DNA from: Bacillota bacterium
GTDB lineage: Bacteria > Bacillota > Sulfobacillia > RBS10-35 > JAJYVN01
DNA length: 64,000 bases
Assembly (NCBI GenBank): GCA_021803205.1
Contig: JAJZMB010000147.1
Span: 1 to 64,000 of the forward strand
Direction: 5' to 3'
Shown here one piece after another: positions 1 through 12,296 of this stretch; position 1 is the stretch's first letter, and each line of letters begins with the position of its first letter. The notes under the pieces were generated by a model. It was not told the DNA's origin. It was given only the letters and a program-made list of their open reading frames with translations, and made no database searches. The translations under genes were made by a program, and so were the position numbers.

Positions 1-168
1 ACGCCTTAGGCGTGCGCCCCGTCCCTCCGCTTCATCCGCACCCGCCGCGCCCAGGAGTCGCCAGCCGCCCCGAGCGCTGCTTGCAGCGCCGTTCCGTCAC
101 CCCGGCGGCCTCTCGCCCGCACTCAAGTCGCATGGGCCTCATGAGGTCACCGTGCCTCAAGTGCCTGC

Positions 169-1155
169 CTACCCGATCCCTGCCCGTCCCGCCTGCTCGT
201 GGGCGTGGTAGGAACTGCGCACCAGCGGCCCGGCCTCGCAGTGCCGGAACCCGCGGACCAGCGCCTCAGCCCTCAGCGCAGCGAACTCCTCTGGGGCGTA
301 GTACCGGAGAACGGGTAGGTGCTGCGGGCTCGGGCGCAGGTACTGTCCCACAGTGAGGATGTCCACGCCAGCGCCGCGCAGGTCGTCCATCATCTGCAGG
401 CACTCCACCCAGGACTCGCCGAGTCCGACCATGAAACCGGATTTGGTGCGCATACCCGCCGTACCCCAGCTGCGCGCGCGCCGCAGCAATTCCAAGGTCC
501 GGTCGTAGCGCGCCCGCGCCCGCACCCTCGGCGTGAGGCGGCGGCAGGTCTCGATGTTGTGGTTGCAGATGTCGGGGCCCGCCTTGAGGATCCGTTGCAG
601 GTGCTCCGCCTGCCCCTGCAGATCCGGGATGAGCACCTCCACGGTTGTCTCGGGGCAACGGAAGCGGATGGCGCTGATCGTTGCGGCAAAAATCGCTGAG
701 CCGCCGTCGGGCAGGTCGTCGCGCGCCACAGAGGTGACAACCACATGGCGCAGCCCGAGGTAGGAGACGGCGTCGGCGACGCGCGACGGCTCCTCCAGGT
801 CGACGCCGACTGGACGCCCCGTCGCGACCGCGCAGAAGCCGCAGGCCCGCGTACAGACGCGGCCCAGGATCATGAAGGTCGCGGTGCCGTTTGCCCAGCA
901 CTCGCCGATGTTGGGGCAGTGGGCCTCCTCGCACACCGTGTGGAGTTCGAGGCCGCGCATCAAGCCCTTGACGCGCGCGTACTGCGGCCCGCCGGGCAGC
1001 GGCGCCCGGAGCCAGGGGGGGCGGCGTCCCGGCAGGGATGGCGCCCCCAAGGCACGCTCCCGTGCCGTATGGGGTGCAGTGGACATCTCGCCGATCTCGG
1101 AGAGGGCGACGCTCGTGACCGCCCCGCATGTGGAGCCGTTCTCTCCCGCGGCCAT
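169..1155 (-). CDS. lipA: Lipoyl synthase
   Basis: Radical-SAM lipoyl synthase, which inserts two sulfurs into the octanoyl group on lipoyl-domain lysines such as that of the E2 encoded just upstream. Both [4Fe-4S] signatures are visible: the lipoyl-synthase triad [12 protein letters not shown] (about residues 75-86) and the radical-[11 protein letters not shown] (about 101-108). The conserved C-terminal RSSYHA is present. The frame is open to 1233, but the ATG at 1155 has a GAAAGGGG Shine-Dalgarno about 7 nt upstream and gives 328 aa. Another ATG at 1086 would give 305 aa, close to the family length. It is the last gene of the minus-strand 2-oxoacid dehydrogenase operon, about 100 bp after E2. 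No lipB is seen in the 168 bp to the left edge. Confidence 0.95.
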   Translation of the reverse strand: MAAGENGSTCGAVTSVALSEIGEMSTAPHTARERALGAPSLPGRRPPWLRAPLPGGPQYARVKGLMRGLELHTVCEEAHCPNIGECWANGTATFMILGRVCTRACGFCAVATGRPVGVDLEEPSRVADAVSYLGLRHVVVTSVARDDLPDGGSAIFAATISAIRFRCPETTVEVLIPDLQGQAEHLQRILKAGPDICNHNIETCRRLTPRVRARARYDRTLELLRRARSWGTAGMRTKSGFMVGLGESWVECLQMMDDLRGAGVDILTVGQYLRPSPQHLPVLRYYAPEEFAALRAEALVRGFRHCEAGPLVRSSYHAHEQAGRAGIG

Positions 1156-1257
1156 CCTCGTGCCCCTTTCCTCGATACACCCGGCCCTGCCAGCGTCGGG
1201 TGTATCGCCCGTGGGTGCGCGCCCGGTGCCCATATCCCCGCCGGTTCAGGCAGACCT

Positions 1258-2604
1258 TCAGTATACGGGGGCGCCGGGCGCGTAGCCCTCCATCACGCGC
1301 TTGACCGTCTGCATGAACCGCCCGGCGGTGAGCCCGTCGGCCACGCGGTGGTCAAAGGAGAAGGAAAGGTTGACCATCTGGCGGATGGCGATGCCTTCGC
1401 CCACCACGGCAGGCCGCGGCAGGATCGTCTCCAGCGTGATGATGCCCGACTGCGGCGGGTTGATGATGGGCATGGAGACGATGGAGCCCAGCGCGCCGGT
1501 GTTGTTGACGGTGAAGGTCCCGTCCCGCATGTCCGCCGGTCCGAGATCGCCCGCCCGAGCCCGCGTGGAGAGTGAGCGGACCGCGCGCGCGATGCCGGCG
1601 ACGCTCATGCCGTCGACCGCATGCAGCACCGGGACGACCAGGCCCTCCTCCGCCGCGACGGCCACGCCGAGGTTGATGCGGCGGTGGTAGAGGATGCCCT
1701 CGTCTCTCCAGGATGCGTTGATGGTGGGCTGTTCGCGCAGCCCCTCGACAACGGCCTTGACGAAAAAGGGGAAGTAGGTGAGGTCGAAGCCCTCGCGCCG
1801 CGCGAACTCCGCCTTGGCCCCCTGCCGCAGGCGCACCAGCCCCGTGACGTCGGCCTCGACCATCATCCAGGCGTGAGGGATACTGCGTGTGCTCTCGACC
1901 ATACGCGCGGCGATGGCGCGGCGGAGCGCGGTCGGCGGCACCGGCTGCTCGTTGTCCGGAATCTGGGGCACGTGGGGGGCGAACGCCGCGACGCCCGTCA
2001 CGGCGTTCGGGGCGGCCACGGCCGTCGCCCGCAGCCGATTGGCGTAAGCCACCACATCGTCGCGCGTCACGCGTCCCCCGGTGCCGGTGCCCGGGATCTG
2101 ACGGGGGTCGATACCATACTCGGCGGCGAGGCGGCGGACGGCGGGGGAGAATGCCGGGCCCGGCACAGGACCGGCATTCTCCGAGACATGCCTGGCGGCA
2201 GGCGGCAGAACCGCCGGGGAGGAGGGGAAAAGCCCCGCCTGTTCCAGGGGTGACCCGGACTGTGCCGCCACAGGGGCGGGCGCAGTGTGGACAATGTCCG
2301 CTGGCTCCGCGGAGGCCGGCGCAGGGGTGGCGGCGGGAATCCCATTGCCCGGTCCCTCCGCTTCCATGTGCTCTTCGATGATTGCGATCGGAGAGCCGAC
2401 CTTCACGGTGTCGCCTTCAGCGGCGACGATCTCCTTCAGGACGCCGGTGAAGGGAGAGGGGATCTCGGTGTTGACCTTATCGGTCATGACCTCGAGCAAG
2501 GGCTCAAAGCGCTTGACGGCCTCACCCGGCCTCTTCAGCCAGCGATCGACCGTCCCTTCGGCGACGGCCTCGCCGAGCTGGGGCATGAGCACGGGCGTTG
2601 GCAC
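1258..2604 (-). CDS. 2-oxoacid dehydrogenase E2, dihydrolipoyl acyltransferase
   Basis: E2 core of a branched-chain 2-oxoacid (or pyruvate) dehydrogenase complex, transferring acyl groups from lipoate to CoA. Domain order: N-terminal lipoyl domain with the lipoylated Lys in TDKVNTEIPSP (about residue 43), an Ala/Pro linker, a peripheral-subunit-binding domain (about 153-188, SPAVRRLAAEYGIDP), and a catalytic domain ending in FSFDHRVADG with the HxxxDG active site (His about 419). The reading frame is open upstream to 2883. The GTG at 2604 is chosen because GGAGAGAGGTG lies 6 nt before it and translation then begins directly in the lipoyl domain (448 aa). The 291 bp between it and the MFS gene holds no recognisable gene. 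Substrate choice (branched-chain versus pyruvate) is inferred only from E1 resemblance. Confidence 0.93.
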   Translation of the reverse strand: MPTPVLMPQLGEAVAEGTVDRWLKRPGEAVKRFEPLLEVMTDKVNTEIPSPFTGVLKEIVAAEGDTVKVGSPIAIIEEHMEAEGPGNGIPAATPAPASAEPADIVHTAPAPVAAQSGSPLEQAGLFPSSPAVLPPAARHVSENAGPVPGPAFSPAVRRLAAEYGIDPRQIPGTGTGGRVTRDDVVAYANRLRATAVAAPNAVTGVAAFAPHVPQIPDNEQPVPPTALRRAIAARMVESTRSIPHAWMMVEADVTGLVRLRQGAKAEFARREGFDLTYFPFFVKAVVEGLREQPTINASWRDEGILYHRRINLGVAVAAEEGLVVPVLHAVDGMSVAGIARAVRSLSTRARAGDLGPADMRDGTFTVNNTGALGSIVSMPIINPPQSGIITLETILPRPAVVGEGIAIRQMVNLSFSFDHRVADGLTAGRFMQTVKRVMEGYAPGAPVY

Positions 2605-2895
2605 GCGCAGCACCTCTCTCCGTCGTGGGAAGGGCACGCCAGCAGCGGTGGGCCTTCCATCGCGCAAGGATTCCCGCAATCTCGCGGGCTTCCTACCGGT
2701 GAGTGGAAGGAGTCGCTGTCGCGCCGATGATCGTGCCGGCGGCCAGAGCCGCCGTTTGCGAGCGGGAGCGCCGCGAGGTGCGCTGGCCGGTGCTGTAACC
2801 GCGGGGAGGGATGCCATGCGGTGCTCACCCCGGGTTGCAGCCGCCATGCGCGCACGAAAGGCCGACAGGCTGCGGGGCGGCACGCCGCGAGGGTG

Positions 2896-4113
2896 TCACC
2901 TGGCCGCTGGCAGCGTGCGGCCGGGCCGCCGCCCGCGCGCGGACGCCAGAAACGGCAGGAACGCGACCGGGGCCAAGAGGAACGCCAGCCCGACGGCGGC
3001 GGCACGCAGCCCCAGACGGGCGATGGCGAAGCCGAACGCGGCCGGCACGGCGAGTGCTCCCGCCCCGCCCGCCGCCACAAGCACAGATGCCAGGAGGGCG
3101 GACTCGCCGTGGTGTTTCTGGGCATGACCGACAATCGAAGGCCAGATCCCGGAGAAGGCCAGGCCGCAGAGGATGACTGCGGCCAGAGCGCCGGCGCGGC
3201 TGTGCGCCAGGAGGGTCAACAGCAGTGCGGGCACGCCCGCGAGCGTCTCCACCGCAATCAGCAGGGTGAGGTCGACGCGCTCGGCCAGCATGCCGGCGAG
3301 GAGCCTGCCCGCACCCATGGCGCACCAGAATCCCGACAGTTCGGCCACCGCCCACACCGGTCCGGCCCCGCCGGGCCGCGTGACCACGGTGAACAGCCAT
3401 CCCCAAACGGCGACCTCGACGCCTGTGTACAGGATCATGGCGGCGACCGACGCCCCGATGCCGGGGTTGCGGAGCATCCGTAGCCCCGGCGACCAGGGGG
3501 AGGGCGCTGCGGCGTGCTGCGGCCGCTCATCCTGGGCACGTTCGCGCCAGAAACCGGCCGCCACGGCGAGCAACGCCGCGCCGCACAGGGCGAGCCGCAT
3601 ACGCCAGCCGAGGGTCGGGGCGAGTAGGAGGAGGGGCCCCAGGGTCGCCCCAAGGCCGAAAAATGCCTGCGCGAAATTATTGGCAAAGCCCTCCCGTCCG
3701 GGGTACATCTCGGGCAGGAGGGCAGTCACGCTGGACTCGATGGATCCGCCGCCAGCGCCGGCCAGGGTGGCGGCGGCGAGGGCTGCGGCCAGGTCGCGGC
3801 TGGCAGCGAGGAAAAGGAGACCGGTCCCGAAGGCCAGCGCATTACCGGCGGCTATGGCTCGCTTGCCAAACCGATCCGCCAGCGCCCCGGAGAGGGGCAC
3901 CGCGACGGTGAAGCCCGTGCCGTTGGCGGTGAAGATCAGGCCCGCGGCATCCAGGGGCACGTGAAAGGCATGGGCGATCGCGGGCAGGCTCCCGGCGATG
4001 AGCAGCAGAACCAGCGCGTCAAGGGCAAGGGCAACCAGGGCGATGCCTCGGGTGGCCACGCGACCCACTATGGACGGGCGCGGCGCGGTCGGCACGACGG
4101 CCACCTCCACCAT
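2896..4113 (-). CDS. MFS transporter inside the 2-oxoacid dehydrogenase operon
   Basis: Major facilitator superfamily permease of about 400 aa with roughly 12 hydrophobic segments. The loop between TM2 and TM3 carries the MFS motif-A-like sequence GALADRFGKR. It lies between the E1beta and E2 genes on the same strand, with 57 bp to the upstream gene, so it is probably co-transcribed. Transport of a branched-chain acid or related metabolite would fit but is inference. The ATG at 4113 lacks a clear ribosome binding site. A GTG at 4095 has GGAGGTG 6 nt upstream and may be the true start. Confidence 0.85.
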   Translation of the reverse strand: MVEVAVVPTAPRPSIVGRVATRGIALVALALDALVLLLIAGSLPAIAHAFHVPLDAAGLIFTANGTGFTVAVPLSGALADRFGKRAIAAGNALAFGTGLLFLAASRDLAAALAAATLAGAGGGSIESSVTALLPEMYPGREGFANNFAQAFFGLGATLGPLLLLAPTLGWRMRLALCGAALLAVAAGFWRERAQDERPQHAAAPSPWSPGLRMLRNPGIGASVAAMILYTGVEVAVWGWLFTVVTRPGGAGPVWAVAELSGFWCAMGAGRLLAGMLAERVDLTLLIAVETLAGVPALLLTLLAHSRAGALAAVILCGLAFSGIWPSIVGHAQKHHGESALLASVLVAAGGAGALAVPAAFGFAIARLGLRAAAVGLAFLLAPVAFLPFLASARGRRPGRTLPAAR

Positions 4114-4170
4114 CGCCGGCGGTCCCGGTTTAGGGGTCGGGTGGGCTGAGCAGTGACCGCGCTGTTCCGC

Positions 4171-5151
4171 TCAGTATGTCGCCAAGTCTCGCAGCGTCCG
4201 GATGATCCGATCCACCGTCGGTACCACGTCATCCTCCAGCGCCGGGCAGTACGGGAGCCCCGGGATCTCCGGGCCCGCGACGCGCCGGATCGGGGCGTCG
4301 AGGTGGAAGAGGGCCTTCTCGGCCACGCGGGCTGCCAACTCCGCTCCATAGCCGCACATGGCGTTGTCCTCGTGTACGATGCACAGGCGTCCCGTCTTGC
4401 GCACGGTTGACAGGAGGGCCTCTTCGTCCAGTGGCCGCAGAGAGCGCAGGTCGAGCACCTCGACCGCGATGTCCTCGGTCGCGAGGGCTTCCGCCGCTGC
4501 CAGCGCGCGATGCAGCATCATCCCCCAGGCGACGACGCTGACGTCCTCCCCCTGTCGCCGCAGCGCGGCGGCTAGACCGATCCCATCCGGCCCGTCCGGC
4601 ACCGGTCCGCGCACGGAGGCATAGATGCGTTTGGGTTCCAGGAAGACCACCGGGTCCTCGCCGCGGATCGCCAGGCGCAGCATCCCATACGCGTCAGCCG
4701 GGGTGGAGGGGGCGTAGACGCGCAGTCCCGGGATGTGCGAGAAGAGCGCCTCCACTGACTGCCCGTGATAGAGACCGCCTCCGTGAACGCCCCCGTAGGG
4801 CGCACGCACGACCAGCGGGCACGACCAGGCCCCGGCTGAGCGGTAGCGGAGCTTGGCGGCCTCGTTCATCAGCTGGTTCATCGCGGGGTGGATAAAGTCG
4901 GCGAACTGAATTTCGGCGATCGGGCGCATGCCGGCGATGGCTGCGCCGACGGCGATGCCGACGATCGAAGACTCGGCGATCGGGGTGTCGAGCACACGCT
5001 CGGGGCCGAACTGGCGGTGCAGGCCCGCAGTCGCCTGGAAGACGCCGCCGCGCGGACCGACGTCCTCACCGAGCACGAAGACGCGGTCGTCCTCCTCCAT
5101 CGCCTCGCGCATGGCGCGCCGGACCGCTTCGAGGATGGTCATCTCCGCCAT
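4171..5151 (-). CDS. 2-oxoacid dehydrogenase E1 component, beta subunit
   Basis: Beta subunit of the thiamine-diphosphate-dependent E1 heterotetramer, 326 aa, the usual length. Recognisable conserved stretches are VFVLGEDVGPRGGVFQAT near the N-terminus, DTPIAESSIVGIAVGAA, the IQFADFIHPAMNQ segment, and a C-terminal transketolase domain. The ATG at 5151 has GGAGGTG 5-6 nt upstream and overlaps the end of the E1alpha gene by 13 bp, so the two subunits are translationally coupled. Overall resemblance is to branched-chain 2-oxoacid dehydrogenase (BkdAB) more than pyruvate dehydrogenase, but that distinction needs a phylogeny. Confidence 0.94.
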   Translation of the reverse strand: MAEMTILEAVRRAMREAMEEDDRVFVLGEDVGPRGGVFQATAGLHRQFGPERVLDTPIAESSIVGIAVGAAIAGMRPIAEIQFADFIHPAMNQLMNEAAKLRYRSAGAWSCPLVVRAPYGGVHGGGLYHGQSVEALFSHIPGLRVYAPSTPADAYGMLRLAIRGEDPVVFLEPKRIYASVRGPVPDGPDGIGLAAALRRQGEDVSVVAWGMMLHRALAAAEALATEDIAVEVLDLRSLRPLDEEALLSTVRKTGRLCIVHEDNAMCGYGAELAARVAEKALFHLDAPIRRVAGPEIPGLPYCPALEDDVVPTVDRIIRTLRDLATY

Positions 5152-6320
5152 GACCGCACCTCCGTGGGGGACTCGGCGTAGACGTGTCGCGGCAGGTCGG
5201 CGGGGGAGGGGGCGGGGCTTTTTTCAGCCGCCGCGGTAGCGGCGTCTACAAGGGCGGCAATCTGCGCGTGCAGCGCCTCCAGTTCCTCCGCGGTGATCAC
5301 CCCTGCCTCCTGCAGCTGGTTCCGAAAGCGGGGTAGCGGGTCGGCGGCCCGCATCGCGGCCCTTTCCTCAGGGGGACGGTAGGTGCTGTCGTCGTCGGAG
5401 GAGGTGTGCGGATCAAGCCTCAGGACCCGGACCTCAAGAAGCGTGGGACCCTCCCCGGCGCGAGCGCGCGTCACCGCGGCCGCGGTGGCGCGGTACGTCT
5501 GGACGGGATCGGTGCCGTCCACGGAGGCGCCGGCGATCCCGTAACCTGCGGCACGGGCCACCATGCCGGGGGGCGCGACCTGCAGCCGTTCCGGGACGGA
5601 GATGGCGTAGCCGTTGTTTTCACAGACGAAGACCACGGGCAGGCGGTGGATCGCGGCGAAGTTGAGGCCCTCGTGGAAGTCGCCAGTGCTGCTGGCCCCC
5701 TCCCCGAAGGTGACCAGGACGACGGCGTCCTCGCCCTGCATGCGACAGGCGAGCGCCGTGCCCGCTGCCTGAGGGATCTGCGTGCCCACTGGGCTGCTGC
5801 CCGAGACGATGCGCCAGCGGCGGTGGCTGAAGTGGTTCGGCATCTGGCGGCCGCTGCTGCTGGGGTCGGCCAGGCGACCGAAGGCGGCCAGCATGATTTC
5901 CTCCGCGGTGACGCCCAGGTGGAGGACCAGCGCCACGTCACGGTAATAGGGGTAGACGTAGTCGCGGCCGGGGCGGAGCGCGGCGGCCAAGGCCACCTGG
6001 GCGGCTTCCTGGCCGCGACCGGAGACGGCGAAAGGGACGGCGCCCTGGCGGGAGAGGTTCCACACGCGTTCGTCGAGCGCCCGGGCGAGGGCCATGTGGT
6101 AGTACATGCGGATCAGGGTGGGCACGTCGGGGGCGGGGCCGCCGGTTTCGTCGGTCCCGCCCCCGACGCTTCCGGGACCGGGATCGGACGGCGATCTGCC
6201 GGCCTGGGGACGCTCAGGGCCCGGATTCGGGCCGCGGCGGAGTCCTGCGGCGGGCTTGCGGGGGCCCGCCGCGCTGCTGTTAGTGAGGCTCGGTGCCGCC
6301 TTGGGATGCCTGCTCGCCAA
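5139..6320 (-). CDS. 2-oxoacid dehydrogenase E1 component, alpha subunit
   Basis: Alpha subunit of E1, which decarboxylates the 2-oxoacid with thiamine diphosphate. The TPP motif is clear, running from GEGASSTGDFHEG to CENNGYAIS (about residues 206-236). The phosphorylation-loop equivalent SDDDSTYRPPEE is also present. The frame is open to 6461, but the first 60-110 residues are Pro/Arg-rich and do not look like E1. The start used here is a TTG at 6320 preceded by AAGGAG at about 11 nt. A GTG at 6125, right before the conserved LIRMYYHMALAR, is an alternative without a ribosome binding site. It is the first gene of the operon E1alpha-E1beta-MFS-E2-lipA. Confidence 0.9.
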   Translation of the reverse strand: MASRHPKAAPSLTNSSAAGPRKPAAGLRRGPNPGPERPQAGRSPSDPGPGSVGGGTDETGGPAPDVPTLIRMYYHMALARALDERVWNLSRQGAVPFAVSGRGQEAAQVALAAALRPGRDYVYPYYRDVALVLHLGVTAEEIMLAAFGRLADPSSSGRQMPNHFSHRRWRIVSGSSPVGTQIPQAAGTALACRMQGEDAVVLVTFGEGASSTGDFHEGLNFAAIHRLPVVFVCENNGYAISVPERLQVAPPGMVARAAGYGIAGASVDGTDPVQTYRATAAAVTRARAGEGPTLLEVRVLRLDPHTSSDDDSTYRPPEERAAMRAADPLPRFRNQLQEAGVITAEELEALHAQIAALVDAATAAAEKSPAPSPADLPRHVYAESPTEVRSWRR

Positions 6321-6559
6321 GCCGGGGGTCACTCCTTCGCGGGGCCGCGCGGGGCCCCCCCGCCGGGCCCGGGTTCGACACGCCGCCCGCGTTCGCCTGG
6401 CAGCGCGGCCAGCGGGCTCGACGATAGCGCAAGGGCTGCGGGGGGAGCAAGCGACGCTCACAAGCGAGCGGCCGCCCGCGCAGCTTCCCGCTCAGGTTGT
6501 GGCGGCTACGACGTCAAGCCAGGCACCACTGCCCAACCCTTGTCCCCCCGGTGCGGTGT

Positions 6560-7585
6560 TCAAGTCGGCCGCACTGGGCCGCGGCCCGCGCCGGTGCGGG
6601 TGATCGCTGCGCCGATCTCGTCGAGGTCGGCGTCGGAGAGCGTCAGCGTCGCTGCGGCGATCCAGCCGTCCACCTGCTCGGGTGCGCGCGCGCCGACGAT
6701 GGCTCCAGAGACGCCGTCCCAGGCCAGGGTCCAGGCGACCGCGACGGCGGCGACCGAGACGCAGTGCCGCACGGCGACGGGCCTCAGAGCGTCGGCAAGC
6801 GCGAGATTGCGCTCCAAGGCTTCTCCTTGAAATTCCGCGCTCCTTGAGCGCCAGTCGCCTGCGGGGAGCGATCGGGCCCGTGCCGTGCTGAAGCGCCCGC
6901 TGAGCAGGCCAGACTGCATGGGGCTGTACGCGATGACGCCGGTCCCATGGGCAGAGCACCACGGGATGTCCGCGTCGCCCGCCGCGCGCTGGATCGCGGA
7001 GAAAGGCGGCTGGAGCGAATCAATGTGGCCGAGGGCCTCGGCCACCTCCAATTGGGCAGCCCCGTGGTTGGAGAGGCCCACGGCGCGCACCTTGCCCTCC
7101 GTCTTCAGGTCAAGCAGGGTCTGCCAGTACTCCTCCAGCGGCGTGCCGTCCTCCGCCGGCCAGTGCATCTGGTACAGGTCGATCCGCTCGACGTCGAGTC
7201 GGCGAAGCGACGCCTCCACCTCGCGGCGGATGCTCTCGGACGCGCCGACCCGAAGCGGCGCCTTCAACCGGTCCGCCTCGTTCCAGACGAGGCCGCACTT
7301 GGTGAACACGTACGGGCGATCCGAGACCGGCAGGCCGCGCAGGGCGCGCGCGACCACCTCTTCGGAGTGGCCAAGGCCATACACCGCGGCCGTGTCGATC
7401 CAATTGATCCCAAGTTCGACAGCGTGGTGGATGGCCGCCACCGAGGCCGCATCATCCTGGTCGCCCCAGGCGAACGTCCACCCGCCGCCCCCGATGGCCC
7501 ATGCGCCGAAGCCAACGCGCGTGATCTGCATTCCGGTGCGACCCAGCGGAACCGTGGGCAGTGCGGTTGTGGGCACCTCTACCAC
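6560..7585 (-). CDS. Aldo/keto reductase
   Basis: NAD(P)H-dependent aldo/keto reductase of 341 aa, a full-length TIM barrel. The catalytic tetrad is visible: Asp and Tyr in WIDTAAVYGLGHSE, Lys in VFTKCG, and His in YQMHWP. The C-terminal cofactor-binding region contains VAVAWTLAWDGVSGAIVGAR. It resembles the AKR groups related to YhdN/YajO-type general stress reductases; the substrate cannot be told. The GTG start at 7585 is preceded only by a weak GGGG stretch. It sits about 100 bp upstream of the E1alpha frame on the same strand, so read-through into the dehydrogenase operon is possible. Confidence 0.92.
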   Translation of the reverse strand: MVEVPTTALPTVPLGRTGMQITRVGFGAWAIGGGGWTFAWGDQDDAASVAAIHHAVELGINWIDTAAVYGLGHSEEVVARALRGLPVSDRPYVFTKCGLVWNEADRLKAPLRVGASESIRREVEASLRRLDVERIDLYQMHWPAEDGTPLEEYWQTLLDLKTEGKVRAVGLSNHGAAQLEVAEALGHIDSLQPPFSAIQRAAGDADIPWCSAHGTGVIAYSPMQSGLLSGRFSTARARSLPAGDWRSRSAEFQGEALERNLALADALRPVAVRHCVSVAAVAVAWTLAWDGVSGAIVGARAPEQVDGWIAAATLTLSDADLDEIGAAITRTGAGRGPVRPT

Positions 7586-7808
7586 TATCCCCAGTGTCGG
7601 GGCCGAGGGGGAGGAGATACGGCGCGAGGCCGGCTCGCCTCCCTGTGCCCTCTCTCATTCGGTCGGCGGGCACTCCTCCCTGCCTCGATACTGATGTGCA
7701 CGGTTGGATCCCCGCTTTCCCGGTGCGGTGGCCGCCGTGATCGTACCCCCACGGGTAAGCCGGGGAGGCGGGGGTAGGGTGCGGGGGCGTGTGGTCGGTG
7801 CAGAGCCC

Positions 7809-10400
<2,592 letters not shown>

Positions 10401-10413
10401 GCCGCTGGTCCGA

Positions 10414-12090
10414 TCAGTCCTCGGTATGCGGTGGGGTCCCGGCCTGGACGCGAAGAGCGGCAAGCCCCCTGGCCAGCATGCCCCGCAAGAGCGGCATCTC
10501 GGCCAAGTCGGGTGGACCACCCCGCTCCAGGCCGACGGCGGATCCCAGGGCGGCATCGCGCAGAGCGCCCTGGCCGGACCGGTCGAGCAGCCACGCCTGG
10601 CGGCGCAGGCGTGAGGCCAAGAGGCACCGTACCGCCGGCGGGCAGAGGTGGTGCAGGAGCGCGCCATAGCGGTTCCGGCCCCCGGATCCTTCCGTACTGA
10701 GCGAGGACAGCGCCGAGGCCAGTTCTTCCGCGGAGAAGTGCCAACTGTCGCAGAACGGGCTGGCCAGGAGGTCCGCCACACCCTTTCCGGGCGGCGGCGA
10801 TGCTTCGCCCCTTAGATCCGGTGCCGTCGGCGCCTCTGTGGGGGGGACGGGGCAGAGGTCGGCGAAGAAATACGGCTCCCAGAGGCTGAAGGCTGGCGGC
10901 GGCAATCGCCCTGTGCCGAGAGACCGCTCGGCACCCCAGAGCACGATGTCGCACGCCTCCTGCAGCGAGACGTCCACCAGAGGGCAATCGCGGTCCCCGA
11001 AGAGCCGGAGCATCTCTTCCGCCTGCTCCCGCGGGATGCGCATCATTCCGTAAGCGTCGAGGATGCCCACGTCGTCGCGCAGGAACACCTGGACCACCAA
11101 GCGCAGTTCGGCGTCCCACGAACGGATCAGCGTCACCGCTTGACCGCCGTTGCCGTCGATGGCGGTGACGACCGCCTGTTCGAAGGGCAGCAGTGGCTCG
11201 CCCGCGGCCTGCCGCGGACCGGCCCGATGCTGCAACGGGCGGGTCGCCCGCGGAATCGGTTGTGGGGCGGGGGCACGCAGCACCGCAGGCGCATCGGTGG
11301 TGTCCCGGCCCTGCACAGAGGACACCGAGCGCAGCGAGAGGCGGAGGAACGCAACCTCTGTGGCCGCCCGAACCGCCGCGTCCGTCGCGGTTCGCAAGAG
11401 ACGGTGCAGCGCGGCGGTTGCTCCTCGATCGCGCATGTCCAGAAGCTCTCCCGAGGCCAGGAGCCGTGTGGGGGTGTCCGGTGCCGACAGCAGGGCGCGC
11501 AGGAGCCAGGCGACCGCCGAGCCGCATTCGCTGCACAGTCGCGCCGTGAGCGCGGTGCGTTCGTCGGCGGGCATGGACAGAAGATATCCCAGCGCCTCGC
11601 CAAACGCCTCACCGTCCGGCACCGGCAGACCACAGCCCATGGCCACAAGGCTCCCGAGGGCAGCGGACGGATCGCGCAGGGTGCGGAGAAAGGCTGACCG
11701 CACCCTGCGCTCCGTGCGCTCGGGCCAGCCCACCCGGCGCCTTGCCTCCATGCGCAGGAGGTCCGTCACCTCCCGGTTGCCCGCGACCCGGCGCATCAGT
11801 GCGGATGCATGGGCACCCCCCAGGCTGGAAAGCACATCGAAGTACAGGCCGGGTATGCGAACGGGCCCAGTCTCCAGCCGTCGCAGCAGGGCGCGTTGCG
11901 TCTCCCCGCGGTTGCTCCACAGCACGGCCGTCCAACGGGGGATTTCTTCGGCCCGTCCGGCGAGCACAAGTTCCTCGAGGGCCGTCAGGGCACGTTCAAT
12001 CTGAGCGGGGGAGGCGGCCCGACCCGTCTCGTTCGGTTCCGCTCCCCGCGCCCGTTCACGCCCCGTCCGGCCCGTGCGCTTGCCCGCCAA
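10414..12090 (-). CDS. Unrecognised alpha-helical (HEAT-like) protein
   Basis: I do not recognise a family. The product (558 aa from a TTG at 12090, preceded by GGGGGGTG at 5 nt; the frame is open to 12210) is rich in Leu/Ala/Arg. Its N-terminal ~300 residues look like successive amphipathic helix pairs (for example EIPRWTAVLWSNRGETQRALLRRLE and SALMRRVAGNREVTDLLRM), reminiscent of HEAT repeats. A Pro-rich linker (about 270-300) leads to a C-terminal part containing QAVTLIRSWDAELRLVVQVFLRDDVGILD. No catalytic motif, signal peptide or TM segment is evident. It converges on the MFS exporter with only 13 bp between the genes. Upstream lie an R repeat and a MITE-like element. Confidence 0.6.
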   Translation of the reverse strand: MAGKRTGRTGRERARGAEPNETGRAASPAQIERALTALEELVLAGRAEEIPRWTAVLWSNRGETQRALLRRLETGPVRIPGLYFDVLSSLGGAHASALMRRVAGNREVTDLLRMEARRRVGWPERTERRVRSAFLRTLRDPSAALGSLVAMGCGLPVPDGEAFGEALGYLLSMPADERTALTARLCSECGSAVAWLLRALLSAPDTPTRLLASGELLDMRDRGATAALHRLLRTATDAAVRAATEVAFLRLSLRSVSSVQGRDTTDAPAVLRAPAPQPIPRATRPLQHRAGPRQAAGEPLLPFEQAVVTAIDGNGGQAVTLIRSWDAELRLVVQVFLRDDVGILDAYGMMRIPREQAEEMLRLFGDRDCPLVDVSLQEACDIVLWGAERSLGTGRLPPPAFSLWEPYFFADLCPVPPTEAPTAPDLRGEASPPPGKGVADLLASPFCDSWHFSAEELASALSSLSTEGSGGRNRYGALLHHLCPPAVRCLLASRLRRQAWLLDRSGQGALRDAALGSAVGLERGGPPDLAEMPLLRGMLARGLAALRVQAGTPPHTED

Positions 12091-12296
12091 CCGGTCACCC
12101 CCCGGTGTCTTTCTACTATGCGGCGACGAACACTTCCGGCACGCCAGCGTGCGTGCGGCGTACCGGAAGCGGCATCTGTCCGGGCCCGTCGCCGGCCGTG
12201 CTTCCGGCATGGCCGCGTCGGTTCCTGCCCAACTGCGAAATCCCTCCTTCGTGCATCGGAGGGCAGCGTAAAAAGCACCTGCAGCGCGCGCAAATC

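Noticed and set aside
5406..6830. A 474-codon plus-strand frame over the E1alpha gene
   Set aside because: Gly/Asp/Arg-rich mirror of the E1alpha gene, no domain, no ribosome binding site.
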